Assembly (NCBI GenBank): GCA_963801505.1
Contig: CAWDEY010000024.1
Location: 62,001-126,000 of the forward strand
DNA: 64,000 bases
Direction: 5' to 3'
DNA from: JAOUFP01 sp963801505
Lineage (GTDB): Bacteria > Nitrospirota > Thermodesulfovibrionia > Thermodesulfovibrionales > UBA6898
Shown here piece by piece: positions 9,839 to 18,913 of the stretch (position 1 is the first letter of the stretch; each line of letters starts with the position of its first letter). A model generated the notes under the pieces. The model made no database searches, was not told the origin of the DNA, and saw only the letters and a program-made list of their open reading frames with translations. A program made the position numbers and the translations under genes.

Positions 9839-11353
9839 TTATCCCTTCATCTTCTCATAAATCTCTTCAAATTGCGAAGCCGTTTCCATGAATGCCTTCA
9901 GCACCTGTGGGTCAAAGTGCTGCGGCAGGGTCCTTCCGTCGCCTTCGGTGATTATCCTGCAGGTTGTCTCATGGTCAAAGGCAGGTTTATAGGCCCTCTT
10001 GTTCCTGAGAGCGTCGTATTGGTCCGCGAGATTCAACATCCTTCCTGGCAGGGGTATCTGCTCGCCCTTTAATCCATTTGGATACCCGCCTCCGTCCCAC
10101 CGTTCGTGGTGGTTGAGGCATATCTCTTTTGCCATAGTCAATCTTACATGCTTGCCGAGTATCTTTGAGCCGTACAGTGTATGTAGCCTCATGGATTCAA
10201 ATTCCTCATCAGACAGTCTACCCGGCTTTTTCAGGATGTAAGAAGGCACATGAATCTTTCCCACATCATGCATCAGCGCCTGTATTCGAACAATATTAAT
10301 AAAGTTCTCCGGCATACCGAGTTGCTTTGCGATCAGGCCGCAATACTCTCCGACTCTTATGATGTGATTGCCTGTGTCCTCATCATGTACCTCCGACGCC
10401 CGTGCAAGAGCATGGAGCATATAATCAAAGGCATTCTCTGTCTCTTTGATCTGGACGGAAATGGATTTTAAAAATAGGCTCTGCACAACAAGACTTTCCA
10501 GGACAGAAGCGTCATGCTCGGTAACGTTCCTGTCGTAGTTAAACGCGACAATGCAGAAATCATCGCTCAGAAAACCGACGGCATTTGTAACAGGCTTATC
10601 GATAGACCCGAATTTTTCAACAAGGTGCCGAAGGTCTGAGCTTCCAAGCTCAGCCTCATTACAAAAAACCATTATTGAGCTGGACTGTTCAGGAAGACAT
10701 GCCCCGATGTCGAACTCAACCGCTTTTCTGTTTAAGCCTTCCTGTCCGGCCTCATAGAGGTACCATCTCCTCTTGCCTTCAGCAAAATAACCGACCATAA
10801 CCATCTCAGGTCTTTCTGCTGTACCGGCAGTATGATTTACAAGACGGCTGATAATATGATCTATAGCGGACATAAAGTCGAAATTCAAGGGATCAAAGCG
10901 GTTTATAAGCTGTCTCCCGGATGACGTAAGAGTTGTTATCCTGCTATAGGCCTGATTTAAACTGTCATTGAGGTTTTTTATCTTAAGGAGCATCTTTATC
11001 CGCGCGAACACCTCTGCCTGGTCAAAGGGCTTTGATATAAAATCCTCTGCGCCTGCCTCAATCCCCTTGATCCTGTCTTCCTTTGAACTGAGGGAAGTGA
11101 TCATAACAACAGGGACGTCCTTGGACCTTTCGTCGTCCTTGATTTTACTGCATATCTCAAAGCCATCTATCCCCGGCATCATAACGTCAAGAAGAACGAG
11201 GTCGATGCCTTGTTCATTTATCCTCTCCAGCGCCTCCTGTCCGCTTGCTGCCTTAATCACCTCATAACCTCTCGAGGCAAGTAACGCCTCAAGGAGCTTG
11301 AGATTTTGAGGCTCGTCGTCAACGCATAATATCCGCGGCTTTTGTGTGTTCAT
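9839..11353 (-). CDS. REC-HD-GYP c-di-GMP phosphodiesterase (RpfG-like)
   Basis: A protein of 504 residues. The N-terminal receiver (CVDDEPQN, LLDVMMPGIDG, ISKPFD) is followed by a middle region of about 190 residues without a recognised fold and a C-terminal HD-GYP domain. The metal and catalytic motifs are present: MHDVGKI, HTLYG, HHERWDGGGYP and LADQYDALRNKRAYKP. HD-GYP enzymes hydrolyse c-di-GMP. Its ATG overlaps the stop of the upstream heme-sensor cyclase by four bases (ATGA), so a synthase and a hydrolase of the same messenger are translationally coupled. Confidence 0.92.
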   Translation of the reverse strand: MNTQKPRILCVDDEPQNLKLLEALLASRGYEVIKAASGQEALERINEQGIDLVLLDVMMPGIDGFEICSKIKDDERSKDVPVVMITSLSSKEDRIKGIEAGAEDFISKPFDQAEVFARIKMLLKIKNLNDSLNQAYSRITTLTSSGRQLINRFDPLNFDFMSAIDHIISRLVNHTAGTAERPEMVMVGYFAEGKRRWYLYEAGQEGLNRKAVEFDIGACLPEQSSSIMVFCNEAELGSSDLRHLVEKFGSIDKPVTNAVGFLSDDFCIVAFNYDRNVTEHDASVLESLVVQSLFLKSISVQIKETENAFDYMLHALARASEVHDEDTGNHIIRVGEYCGLIAKQLGMPENFINIVRIQALMHDVGKIHVPSYILKKPGRLSDEEFESMRLHTLYGSKILGKHVRLTMAKEICLNHHERWDGGGYPNGLKGEQIPLPGRMLNLADQYDALRNKRAYKPAFDHETTCRIITEGDGRTLPQHFDPQVLKAFMETASQFEEIYEKMKG

Positions 11354-12609
11354 AAGTCTCCTTTATTCCTCAACAGCGGACCAAAAGCCTCTACCCGGTT
11401 CCGGCCGTTTTCCTTTGCGGCGTATAGCGCCTTGTCCGCCTGCTGCAACAATATCTCATCAGATACCGCTGCATCGCCACTCATCGTAGCCACCCCCAGG
11501 CTTATTGTGACAACCCCCCACGGCAATGATTTTTCATGCGGCTTCTTCATCTTCTCAACATTTGCCCTTATCTGTTCAGCAATCAGCATGGCGGATTCCT
11601 GCTTTGTATCGGACAACAATACTATAAATTCCTCTCCCCCATAACGTGCACAGAAATCGCCCGGTCGCTTTATCGTTTCCTGTATTCTCCCGGCTATAGC
11701 CTTAAGGCATTCATCACCGGCAATATGCCCGTAGGTATCGTTATATGCCTTGAAATGATCTATATCGACCATGATGACAGACAGGGGGTTGTGGCCTCTC
11801 AGGCTGCGTTTGAATTCCACCGGCATGCGCTCCATAAATGCCCGCCTGTTGGCAATGCCGGTCAGAGCGTCAATAACAGCCTGCCTCTGTATGATTCCAT
11901 AGGCTTTGTCAAGCCTTGCCCCGAAAAGAATTATTCCAAGCACACCCATCAGCCCTATCACAACGTTACCCAATATGAGAGTGATCACATAGCTCCTATG
12001 AGGCAAGGGCATCACTATGCTTATGCCGCCTCTGATATCTCCCTCCTTATAGCCCTGTTTTGCATGACATTTGAGACATTCTTTTTCCACTTTGAGAGGC
12101 GCCATATAAAAAAACTTTGAATTCGGGCCGTCTTTAAAGGTTTCCCCGACTTCCTTCGCGCCTTTTTCAAAGGCTTCCAGGGCCTTTTGTTCGCGCGAAG
12201 TAGCCCGGTTTTCAGGACGCAAAAGCTTCAGGCTCGTTAAATGGATCTGGACTGTTCCGCTTTTGGCCGACAGTTCAGCCAACTGCCTGGTCATATAAGC
12301 AGGATTGATCTTCGTGAGCGTCAAATTGTCATTGACCTTAATGTCCCTCATAGGGTCCTCGAGATAAGGATTGGGCTGAGTGTCTTTTGTCACAGGGACA
12401 TATACCCCGCCATGCATCGCATTCCACTGTCGGTCCACGACAGTTCTTTCAAACAATGCCCGTGCAGTGCTGAATATCAGCTCCTTATGTGTCTGCTCCG
12501 AGTTGTAATACTCCACCGTGAAGGAGCCGACTACAAACAGCAGCCATGAGAAAATTAAGACCAATGTCTTATTTTTCATGGTATTTTTATAATTCTTTGT
12601 TTTGTTCAT
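11350..12609 (-). CDS. DUF3365 heme-c sensor diguanylate cyclase
   Basis: A protein of 419 residues. A membrane anchor (about 14-35) precedes a periplasmic DUF3365-type sensor domain with one c-type heme site, CLKCH, at 178-182, then a second membrane helix (208-230) and a cytoplasmic GGDEF domain (DALTGIANRR, VDIDHFKAYNDTYGH, ARYGGEEF). Related Tll0287-like domains bind heme and are thought to sense redox state or gases such as NO; that is inference here. It is the first gene of the long signalling cluster. No clear ribosome site is seen before the first ATG; an ATG 30 bases later is an alternative start. Confidence 0.9.
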   Translation of the reverse strand: MNKTKNYKNTMKNKTLVLIFSWLLFVVGSFTVEYYNSEQTHKELIFSTARALFERTVVDRQWNAMHGGVYVPVTKDTQPNPYLEDPMRDIKVNDNLTLTKINPAYMTRQLAELSAKSGTVQIHLTSLKLLRPENRATSREQKALEAFEKGAKEVGETFKDGPNSKFFYMAPLKVEKECLKCHAKQGYKEGDIRGGISIVMPLPHRSYVITLILGNVVIGLMGVLGIILFGARLDKAYGIIQRQAVIDALTGIANRRAFMERMPVEFKRSLRGHNPLSVIMVDIDHFKAYNDTYGHIAGDECLKAIAGRIQETIKRPGDFCARYGGEEFIVLLSDTKQESAMLIAEQIRANVEKMKKPHEKSLPWGVVTISLGVATMSGDAAVSDEILLQQADKALYAAKENGRNRVEAFGPLLRNKGDL

Positions 12610-13090
12610 TATTTTCAGTTATTAGTCTGTTGGCTGCCTTATCGGAGCCCGCCCGGCAAGCATTAAAGCAATCCCGCGGAGGTCCTTTGCGTATTCCAGG
12701 ATTTCGTGGAATGTTTCATTTGGATGCCACAAGAGTGAATTTTCAGTAAAAGTCATTTTCCCCTCCAGAGAATTTGTTTCAATAGTGTATCGTCTTGGGT
12801 AATTATCTCACAATATGCCTGAATGTCAAACAGCAGCAACAGTCATGCAATAATTTTACGGACGGACACAGGCATGAGTGCAGGCTTGGGAGTGTGAAGG
12901 GAAGTTATATGATAAAGCAGCAACTGTTCACAGAAAGCCTCAAAGAACGCAGGGAAAACAGTAGTCTGGGACTGAAAGAGGAATTATCAATTTAGTTGTA
13001 CACAGGTCCTGTCGGGAACCTCTTGTTTTTACTTTGAGATCTCCGTGGGCTATGTGGTCAACTGTCTTTTTCAGGAAGAAAGCTAAACCG
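12610..13090. repeat. Intergenic region with a degenerate CACAGAG-family element
   Basis: No credible gene in this 480-base gap. Positions about 12908-13077 match the left and right parts of the repeat element seen intact at 18689-18853 and 34386-34559, although diverged. The rest (12610-12900) presumably holds the promoter of the signalling cluster, but no convincing box was recognised. Confidence 0.5.
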
Positions 13091-14125
13091 TCAGCCCCTG
13101 GTTATCTCCTGCAATGCCATCAAAAACGCCGTATTTTCCTTTGGGGTCCCGACAGTCACGCGGAGGCAGCCTGATACAACATTATGCATGTTCCTGAGGA
13201 GGATGCCTTTTTTCAGTAAAGAGGCATACACATAATCAGGGTCTTCCACCCTAAAGAGTATGAAGTTTGCCTCCGAAGGAAAGGGGGTGACGCCTTCTGT
13301 CTTAATCATCTCCTCAAGCAGCCTCTCCCGTTCTGTAACGATTGCTTTTATGGATGTCCTGAATTCCTTTTTCATCTTTAACGCAGCTGCAGCTACAGCC
13401 TGTGAAAATGAATTGAGGTTAAAGGGGAGCCTCACCTTGTTGACTTCCCTGATGATCTCAGGGTCGGCCAGCATGAAACCAAGCCTCAGCGCCGCGAGGC
13501 CGACCTTGCTCAGGGTCCTCATGATGACAAGGTTCCTGTAATCCTTAAGCAAAGGCAGCATCCCTGTTTCGCTTGAGAAAGGCTGATACGCTTCATCTAC
13601 AATAACTATGCCTCGCGAGGCCTCAATGATCTTCAATATCCTCTCTGTGGAAAAGCAGTTTCCAGTCGGGTTATTAGGGCTGCTGAGGAAGATGAGTTTA
13701 GGTTTTTCTTTTCTGACAGCCTTCAGAAATCCCTCCATATCAAGATCAAACTCTTTATCAAGTGGGACCTCTATTTTCTTTTCGCCGAGCGCCTGGCTGA
13801 TGATCCCGTACATGGAAAACGTGGGGACAGGGTATGAGACCGGCCCGCCGAAGGTTGTGATCAGATAGTAGATCAGTTCATCAGAGCCGTTTCCAAAGAG
13901 TATGTTCTCAGTATTTACGCCGAGGTCTCTTGCGAGCAGACGTCTTATAGCCCCGGCTTCAGGGTCAGGGTAGCGGTTGGTCCTGACCCCCGTGATGCTC
14001 CCGGCAGCCGCTGCAAACCCATAAGGGCTTTCGTTTGCATCGAGCTTGATCCTGCAGGCTATCTCTTTTGCATCATACGCCTTGAGTGCGGAGACCTGTT
14101 TTTTAACGAGTTTTCTGATATCCAT
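13091..14125 (-). CDS. hisC: Histidinol-phosphate aminotransferase
   Basis: A PLP enzyme of 344 residues in histidine synthesis, converting imidazole acetol phosphate to histidinol phosphate. Family signs are KLDANESPYGF near the N-terminus, FGNGSDELIYYLI, SSPNNPTGNCF, DEAYQPFS and the PLP lysine in TLSKVGLAALRLGFM. Length is normal. It is separated from hisI and hisE, which lie some 35 kb away on the other strand, so the pathway is scattered. It appears monocistronic, followed by the signalling genes on the same strand after a repeat-filled gap. Confidence 0.93.
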   Translation of the reverse strand: MDIRKLVKKQVSALKAYDAKEIACRIKLDANESPYGFAAAAGSITGVRTNRYPDPEAGAIRRLLARDLGVNTENILFGNGSDELIYYLITTFGGPVSYPVPTFSMYGIISQALGEKKIEVPLDKEFDLDMEGFLKAVRKEKPKLIFLSSPNNPTGNCFSTERILKIIEASRGIVIVDEAYQPFSSETGMLPLLKDYRNLVIMRTLSKVGLAALRLGFMLADPEIIREVNKVRLPFNLNSFSQAVAAAALKMKKEFRTSIKAIVTERERLLEEMIKTEGVTPFPSEANFILFRVEDPDYVYASLLKKGILLRNMHNVVSGCLRVTVGTPKENTAFLMALQEITRG

Positions 14126-14204
14126 TGCAATGGATTATAGCACAAACAGGCCATTTATGGCCTGCCAGGTAAGCAGCAATTAATGGCGAAAGGTATTTGA
14201 AATA

Positions 14205-14385
14205 TTGAAAGAACTTACCGCGGAGACGCAGAGGACGCAAAGAGTTTGATTATATATTTCCGCTGAGAGGGCGGAAATGTATAAACCTGCACTTCGAGAT
14301 TGCAGGGGACGGCATCATCTGCTTCCCGGCCTCTCACCGGGAAACAGAATTATCTTAACCTCTGTGATCTCTGAGTCTCGCTTAG
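14205..14385. repeat. CACAGAG-family repeat
   Basis: Diverged arms resembling CGCGGAGACGCAGAGGACGC on the left and CTCTGTGATCTCTGAG on the right flank an unrelated core between the GGDEF gene and hisC. The same arms occur at 18689-18853 and 34386-34559. Confidence 0.6.
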
Positions 14386-14419
14386 AAGCGCCTACTGTTG
14401 GCTGTGGTGAATATTTCTT

Positions 14420-15745
14420 CTACCGCGCCCGCCTGCGGTCCATTATGAAAATGCTTTTTGCAAAGGTCTTCGCGTACTGTTTGAGTTCCGAGACCCTCTG
14501 GGTCACTTCCCTGGGCTCGCTGATCAGAGTTCTGTCTGTGTTGACTACTGCTATTGAGACTGTCATGATGCCGAACATCGCCGGCTTATCACTCCTGTCA
14601 ATAGAGAGGATATAACCCTTTTTAGCGTCTTCGGGGTCATAATGCTCTATAATACCCCTGTCGAACTCCTCTATGATCCTGCTGCAGATAGGCTGCACCC
14701 TGTCAGGAGAGCAGATCAGGATAAAATCATCACCGCCGATATGGCCCAGAAAATCGTCTTTTGTCCCGTATTCTTTCTTTATCCTGATAAGCAGTTCGGC
14801 CATCCATTTAATGAGGTCGCTGCCCCTTGAATAGCTGTAACGGTCATTAAAGGACTTGAAATTATCAAGGTCTATGAGGCAGAAGGAAAAGCTCTGCGTT
14901 TCGTTCAGCCGCGTAAAGAGCTCTTTTTCAATCGCCAGATTCCCAGGGAGCTTTGTCAGCGGATTGGCGTCAAGGTTCATCTCCTCAAGCTCCTTCAGAC
15001 GCGCGGACATCTGCTTGAACGATAAGGCCAGGTCCGCAAGTTCATCAGCCCCTGTGATCTCAGGAAGATTGTCGAAGTCACCGCTTTTAATAGAATCTGC
15101 CGCCTCTTTTAAACTGACTATTGCTGTATTGATGTGGTTGGTAATCAGATAGGCAAACAATATGCCGAACACCAACGAAAATACACTCAGCACTGTTGTT
15201 ATCATCAAGGCCTTCTCGCTCAGTACGTTCGTCTGGTTTATGTAATAATTCTGCTGTGCCTTGATCCTGAGGTCCATATCTTTCAGGGAAGCAAGGAGCG
15301 CGGCAAAAGCGGACTTTAGCTCTCTGAAAGATATTTGCTCAGCCTCTTTGCCCTTTCCCTCCCTGACCAGAGAGACCTCTTTCTTAAAAAGCATGTTGTA
15401 TTTTTGGTGGTTTTCAGAGATATTTCCGGTCATACTGCTGTCATATATGCCTGTTTTTTCAAGTTCCGCAAGGTGCAAATTAAACTCTCTGCTTCTGTCC
15501 CAGAACATGTTCTCCGCGTCGTTCTGGCGAAGCATCAGGTACCGTTTCTCGTAGAGGTCCTGGGCCAGCGCGCTATCATTCATACTGGTCAGTTTTTCAC
15601 TTACAGTGGCATAATCAAATAGTATGGTTGTTGTGATATTGTTGAGGTTCTTGAGTGTATAAATAGCGTAAATGCCGACGACCAGGGTGAATGCTATCAT
15701 GACAATATAACTGAGGAATATCTTATGTCTGATGGAAAAGTTCAT
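14420..15745 (-). CDS. Membrane diguanylate cyclase with 4-helix sensor and HAMP
   Basis: A protein of 441 residues. It has two membrane helices (about 10-30 and 180-205) flanking a helical periplasmic domain of the chemoreceptor four-helix type, a HAMP segment with the typical ADELADLALSFKQM, and a GGDEF domain (NPLTKLPGN, LIDLDNFKSFNDRYSY, GHIGGDDFI). The signature reads GGDDF, which is normally active. Length and domain order are typical. It stands alone between hisC and the acyl-ligase gene. Confidence 0.87.
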   Translation of the reverse strand: MNFSIRHKIFLSYIVMIAFTLVVGIYAIYTLKNLNNITTTILFDYATVSEKLTSMNDSALAQDLYEKRYLMLRQNDAENMFWDRSREFNLHLAELEKTGIYDSSMTGNISENHQKYNMLFKKEVSLVREGKGKEAEQISFRELKSAFAALLASLKDMDLRIKAQQNYYINQTNVLSEKALMITTVLSVFSLVFGILFAYLITNHINTAIVSLKEAADSIKSGDFDNLPEITGADELADLALSFKQMSARLKELEEMNLDANPLTKLPGNLAIEKELFTRLNETQSFSFCLIDLDNFKSFNDRYSYSRGSDLIKWMAELLIRIKKEYGTKDDFLGHIGGDDFILICSPDRVQPICSRIIEEFDRGIIEHYDPEDAKKGYILSIDRSDKPAMFGIMTVSIAVVNTDRTLISEPREVTQRVSELKQYAKTFAKSIFIMDRRRAR

Positions 15746-15881
15746 GTTTTGTTATATTACCTTTTTTGAGGCTAAAATGCATGTATTATATGTTCCCATT
15801 GTGTCCTGAACTCTTTGCCATGATAAATTGCAGGCATTTACTTTCTGTTTTCAGTAAAATGTAAAAAAGTATATAACTACT

Positions 15882-15973
15882 CAGGTTGTTTAGACTGTAG
15901 TCTGTTAGGTCTGCACACAGAACGAAGCAGGGCTTTTACCACTGGCCACCTAAACGCCTACAGACTATTAACC
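15882..15973 (+). repeat. 92-base dispersed repeat, copy 1
   Basis: This 92-base stretch matches the reverse complement of 50007-50098 over its whole length with roughly 80-85 percent identity by eye. Both copies lie between genes. There is no open frame and no transposase, so it is probably a non-mobilised repeat or a small structured element. Confidence 0.8.
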
Positions 15974-16011
15974 AGAATCCTGAATAGATACGAGTGAACA
16001 AGGGCACTATA

Positions 16012-18666
16012 ATGACAAACAGCACAATACCTGAAAAATTTTTTAATGTTTCAGCGGTTTATCCGCAAAATACCCTTTTCCATTACCACAGGGATGGATG
16101 GAAAAATATCACGTATGAGGCCTTTGCAAAAGAAGTCTCCGCCATTGCTTCTTGCCTGGGGCGTGCAGGCCTGGGAAAAGGTGACCGCGCCGCTATCATA
16201 GCTGAAAACAGCCCCGGATGGTGTGCGGCCTATTTGTCGATACTGACAGCAGGCGGTATTGCAGTGCCTTTAGACCCCCAGTTAGGGCCTGCGGAGATAC
16301 AGAACCTGCTGTATGACTCAGGGGCAAAGATCATCTTCCACAGCCGGATGACCGAAGCAGCAGTAAAGGCCACGTCAGAAAAGTTCTCCGGGCTTAATCA
16401 TCATGTGACACTCATTGACCTTGATACTCCGGATATATGTTCCCTCTTAAAAACAAAAGAGGGTGTAAGATTTCCTGAGATCTCCCGGGAAGATATAGCA
16501 TCGATAATCTATACCTCAGGGACAACAGGCAAGCCCAAGGGTGTCATGCTTACGCATAATAACTTCTGCTCAGACGCAGAGGCCCTTGCAGACCTCCGCA
16601 TCGTCACCCATGAGGACAATGTCCTTGCCGTACTGCCCCTGCATCATACATACGCCTTCATGTGCACCTTCCTGGTCCCCCTCTTCCTTGGCGCCTCCAT
16701 CACCTACCCCGAGAGCATGAAGGGACCTGAATTGCTCTTTGCTATCAGGGAAAAGGGGGCGAGTGTCCTCATAGGTGTGCCGCAGCTGCTTGGTCTGCTT
16801 CGAAACAGCATCATGAAAAAAATACGCGAACTTCCAGGCCTGTTATCCATTCTGCTTTTTAAACTCCATCGCTTTTCCGGATTTCTAAGAGAAAAGCTGG
16901 ATATTAATATCGGACGCTTTATATTCAGCTCTGCGCACAAGGCCTTTGGCAGGCAGTTTCGGTTCTTCACAAGTGGAGGCGCAAAACTGGATCCCCGGAT
17001 AATGAAAGACCTCGAGGGCCTTGGCTTTACGGTCCTTGAAGGCTATGGCCTTACAGAGACTTCACCTGTGCTGACGTTCAATCCAGCCTCCTGCAGAAAA
17101 CCCGGCTCCGCAGGAAAACCACTTCCCTCTGTTGAGCTGCGCATATCGGCGCCCTCTAAGACTGGCGAGGGAGAGATCGAGGCAAGAGGCCCGATGGTGA
17201 TGAAAGGCTATTACAAAAATATTTCTGCAACTAAAGAGGTGCTCAGGGACGGCTGGTTTAAGACCGGCGACATAGGTCATATTGACAGGGACGGGTATCT
17301 GTTCATCACAGGCCGTTCCAAAGAGGTTATCGTGCTTGGCTCAGGCAAAAATATATATCCTGAGGATGTTGAGAGGTTATACCTTGGGGCCCCTCTGATA
17401 AAAGAGATCTGTGTCCTTGAGGCCGGTCCGCAAGGAATGGAGTCCCTGCATGCGGTCATCGTGCCTGATTTCCAATACGCGAAGCAGGCAGGCATATCAA
17501 ATATTCAGGAGGCTGTCAAATGGGCGATCAATGAAGTGTCCGGCAAAATCCCTTCCTACATGAGGGTGACCGGATATTCCATTACCAAGGGACCTTTCCC
17601 CCGGACGCCTCTTGGCAAGCTCAGACGGTTCATGATAAAGGCTGATATCAGCAGACCTTCTGAGTCAGTGGAAAAGGCGATAAAAAAAGAGGAACTCCTT
17701 GCGCAGGATGAAATCTCACGGGTGATAAACGAGGCCCTGAGTCAGTTTTTAAAGAACAGGCAACGGATCAGTCCAGAAGACAACCTTGAGCTGGATCTGG
17801 GCCTTGACTCGCTTTCCAAGATTGAGCTGATTGTCAGTTTGGAAAGGACCTTCTCAATAAAACTTCCTGATAATTTTCTCTCAGATATCCATACAGTCGG
17901 AGAACTGACAGAAAGGACAAGAGCACAGACCTCCCGGGTTTCTTCAACAGAGACTATCGGAAAAACGAGCTGGAAAAACATTCTTGCTCAAGAGCCCCGG
18001 GAAAAAATTCCACTGGAAGAATCAAAGGCACTGCTGGTCCCGGTCTTCCTGATGCATACGCTCCTGAGACTCCTTTTTAAGCTCTTCTTCAGGCTCGAGG
18101 CCAGCGGTGTTCAGAACATCCCTGCAAACAGGACTTATATTCTCACCCCAAACCATACCAGTTATCTGGATGGTTTTGTGCTGCTTCTTTCACTTCCCTT
18201 TTCCTATTTCAGAAATATCTATACCCTTGGACTGCGTGATTTCTTCACAGGCGCTATTAAGGGCTGGCTTGCGAAGCTAAGTCATGTGGTCCCTATAGAT
18301 TCGACCTCTTATCTTAACAAGGCCTTGCAGACGTCGGCATATGTTTTAAAGAGCGGCCATTCCATGTCTGTCTTCCCGGAAGGAGGGCGTTCCCTTGACG
18401 GGGACCTCATGGAATTCAAAAAAGGAGTGGGCATACTGGCCGTTGAAACCAGTGCGGCTGTAGTCCCTGTATTCATAAAAGGGGCCATCAACGCGCTCCC
18501 CCGCACTGCAGTGTGGCCTCGTCCCGCGAAGATCACCGTTACCTTCGGCAGCCCTCTTTATGCCTCTGATATCGACTTTTCGAAAAAGCCGGCTGACATG
18601 GATGACTATCAGTATTTCGCGGACCTGCTCAGAGAAAGGGTAAAGGACCTGCAAAAAAAATCATGA
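16012..18666 (+). CDS. Fused acyl-AMP ligase, acyl carrier protein and PlsC acyltransferase
   Basis: A three-part protein of 884 residues. Residues about 1-540 form an AMP-dependent acyl ligase (YTSGTTGKPKGVMLTH, GYGLTETSPV, TGDIGHIDRDGYLF, TGRSKEVIV). About 570-640 is an acyl carrier domain with the phosphopantetheine serine in LGLDSLSKIE. About 670-884 is a PlsC-type acyltransferase (NHTSYLDG with the HX4D motif, and FPEGGRS). It probably activates a fatty acid, holds it on its own carrier and transfers it to a lipid head group, similar to Aas. The ATG at 16012 has an AAGGG site seven bases before; a GTG at 15994 is an alternative. No operon partner is visible. Confidence 0.88.
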   Translation: MTNSTIPEKFFNVSAVYPQNTLFHYHRDGWKNITYEAFAKEVSAIASCLGRAGLGKGDRAAIIAENSPGWCAAYLSILTAGGIAVPLDPQLGPAEIQNLLYDSGAKIIFHSRMTEAAVKATSEKFSGLNHHVTLIDLDTPDICSLLKTKEGVRFPEISREDIASIIYTSGTTGKPKGVMLTHNNFCSDAEALADLRIVTHEDNVLAVLPLHHTYAFMCTFLVPLFLGASITYPESMKGPELLFAIREKGASVLIGVPQLLGLLRNSIMKKIRELPGLLSILLFKLHRFSGFLREKLDINIGRFIFSSAHKAFGRQFRFFTSGGAKLDPRIMKDLEGLGFTVLEGYGLTETSPVLTFNPASCRKPGSAGKPLPSVELRISAPSKTGEGEIEARGPMVMKGYYKNISATKEVLRDGWFKTGDIGHIDRDGYLFITGRSKEVIVLGSGKNIYPEDVERLYLGAPLIKEICVLEAGPQGMESLHAVIVPDFQYAKQAGISNIQEAVKWAINEVSGKIPSYMRVTGYSITKGPFPRTPLGKLRRFMIKADISRPSESVEKAIKKEELLAQDEISRVINEALSQFLKNRQRISPEDNLELDLGLDSLSKIELIVSLERTFSIKLPDNFLSDIHTVGELTERTRAQTSRVSSTETIGKTSWKNILAQEPREKIPLEESKALLVPVFLMHTLLRLLFKLFFRLEASGVQNIPANRTYILTPNHTSYLDGFVLLLSLPFSYFRNIYTLGLRDFFTGAIKGWLAKLSHVVPIDSTSYLNKALQTSAYVLKSGHSMSVFPEGGRSLDGDLMEFKKGVGILAVETSAAVVPVFIKGAINALPRTAVWPRPAKITVTFGSPLYASDIDFSKKPADMDDYQYFADLLRERVKDLQKKS

Positions 18667-18688
18667 TCCCTACAGTTTCTCCAGCCCA

Positions 18689-18853
18689 TATTATCCTAAA
18701 CAAGGCAGTTAACCACAGAGAACGCAGAGGAAAAACAGGTAGTTCGGGTTAAAAGCAGACTCTCCCTAATGGTGAATTGCGCTTTTATTCCAGGTCTTTT
18801 TCCCTTTGCGAACTTTGCGTCTTTGCGCGATCAACTGCCGTTTTTAGGATTAT
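18689..18853. repeat. CACAGAG-family element with terminal inverted repeats, copy A
   Basis: About 165 bases. The left end reads ATTATCCTAAACAAGGCAG followed by TTAACCACAGAG; the right end is the inverted match ending CTGCCGTTTTTAGGATTAT. Arms of about 20-30 bases are inverted copies of each other, a MITE-like layout, with no coding capacity inside. Confidence 0.8.
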
Positions 18854-18913
18854 ATGAAAGTTTATGAATAAAGCAGGCCCGTAAAACACCCGCTTGAGTC
18901 CAGCAGGACCAGC

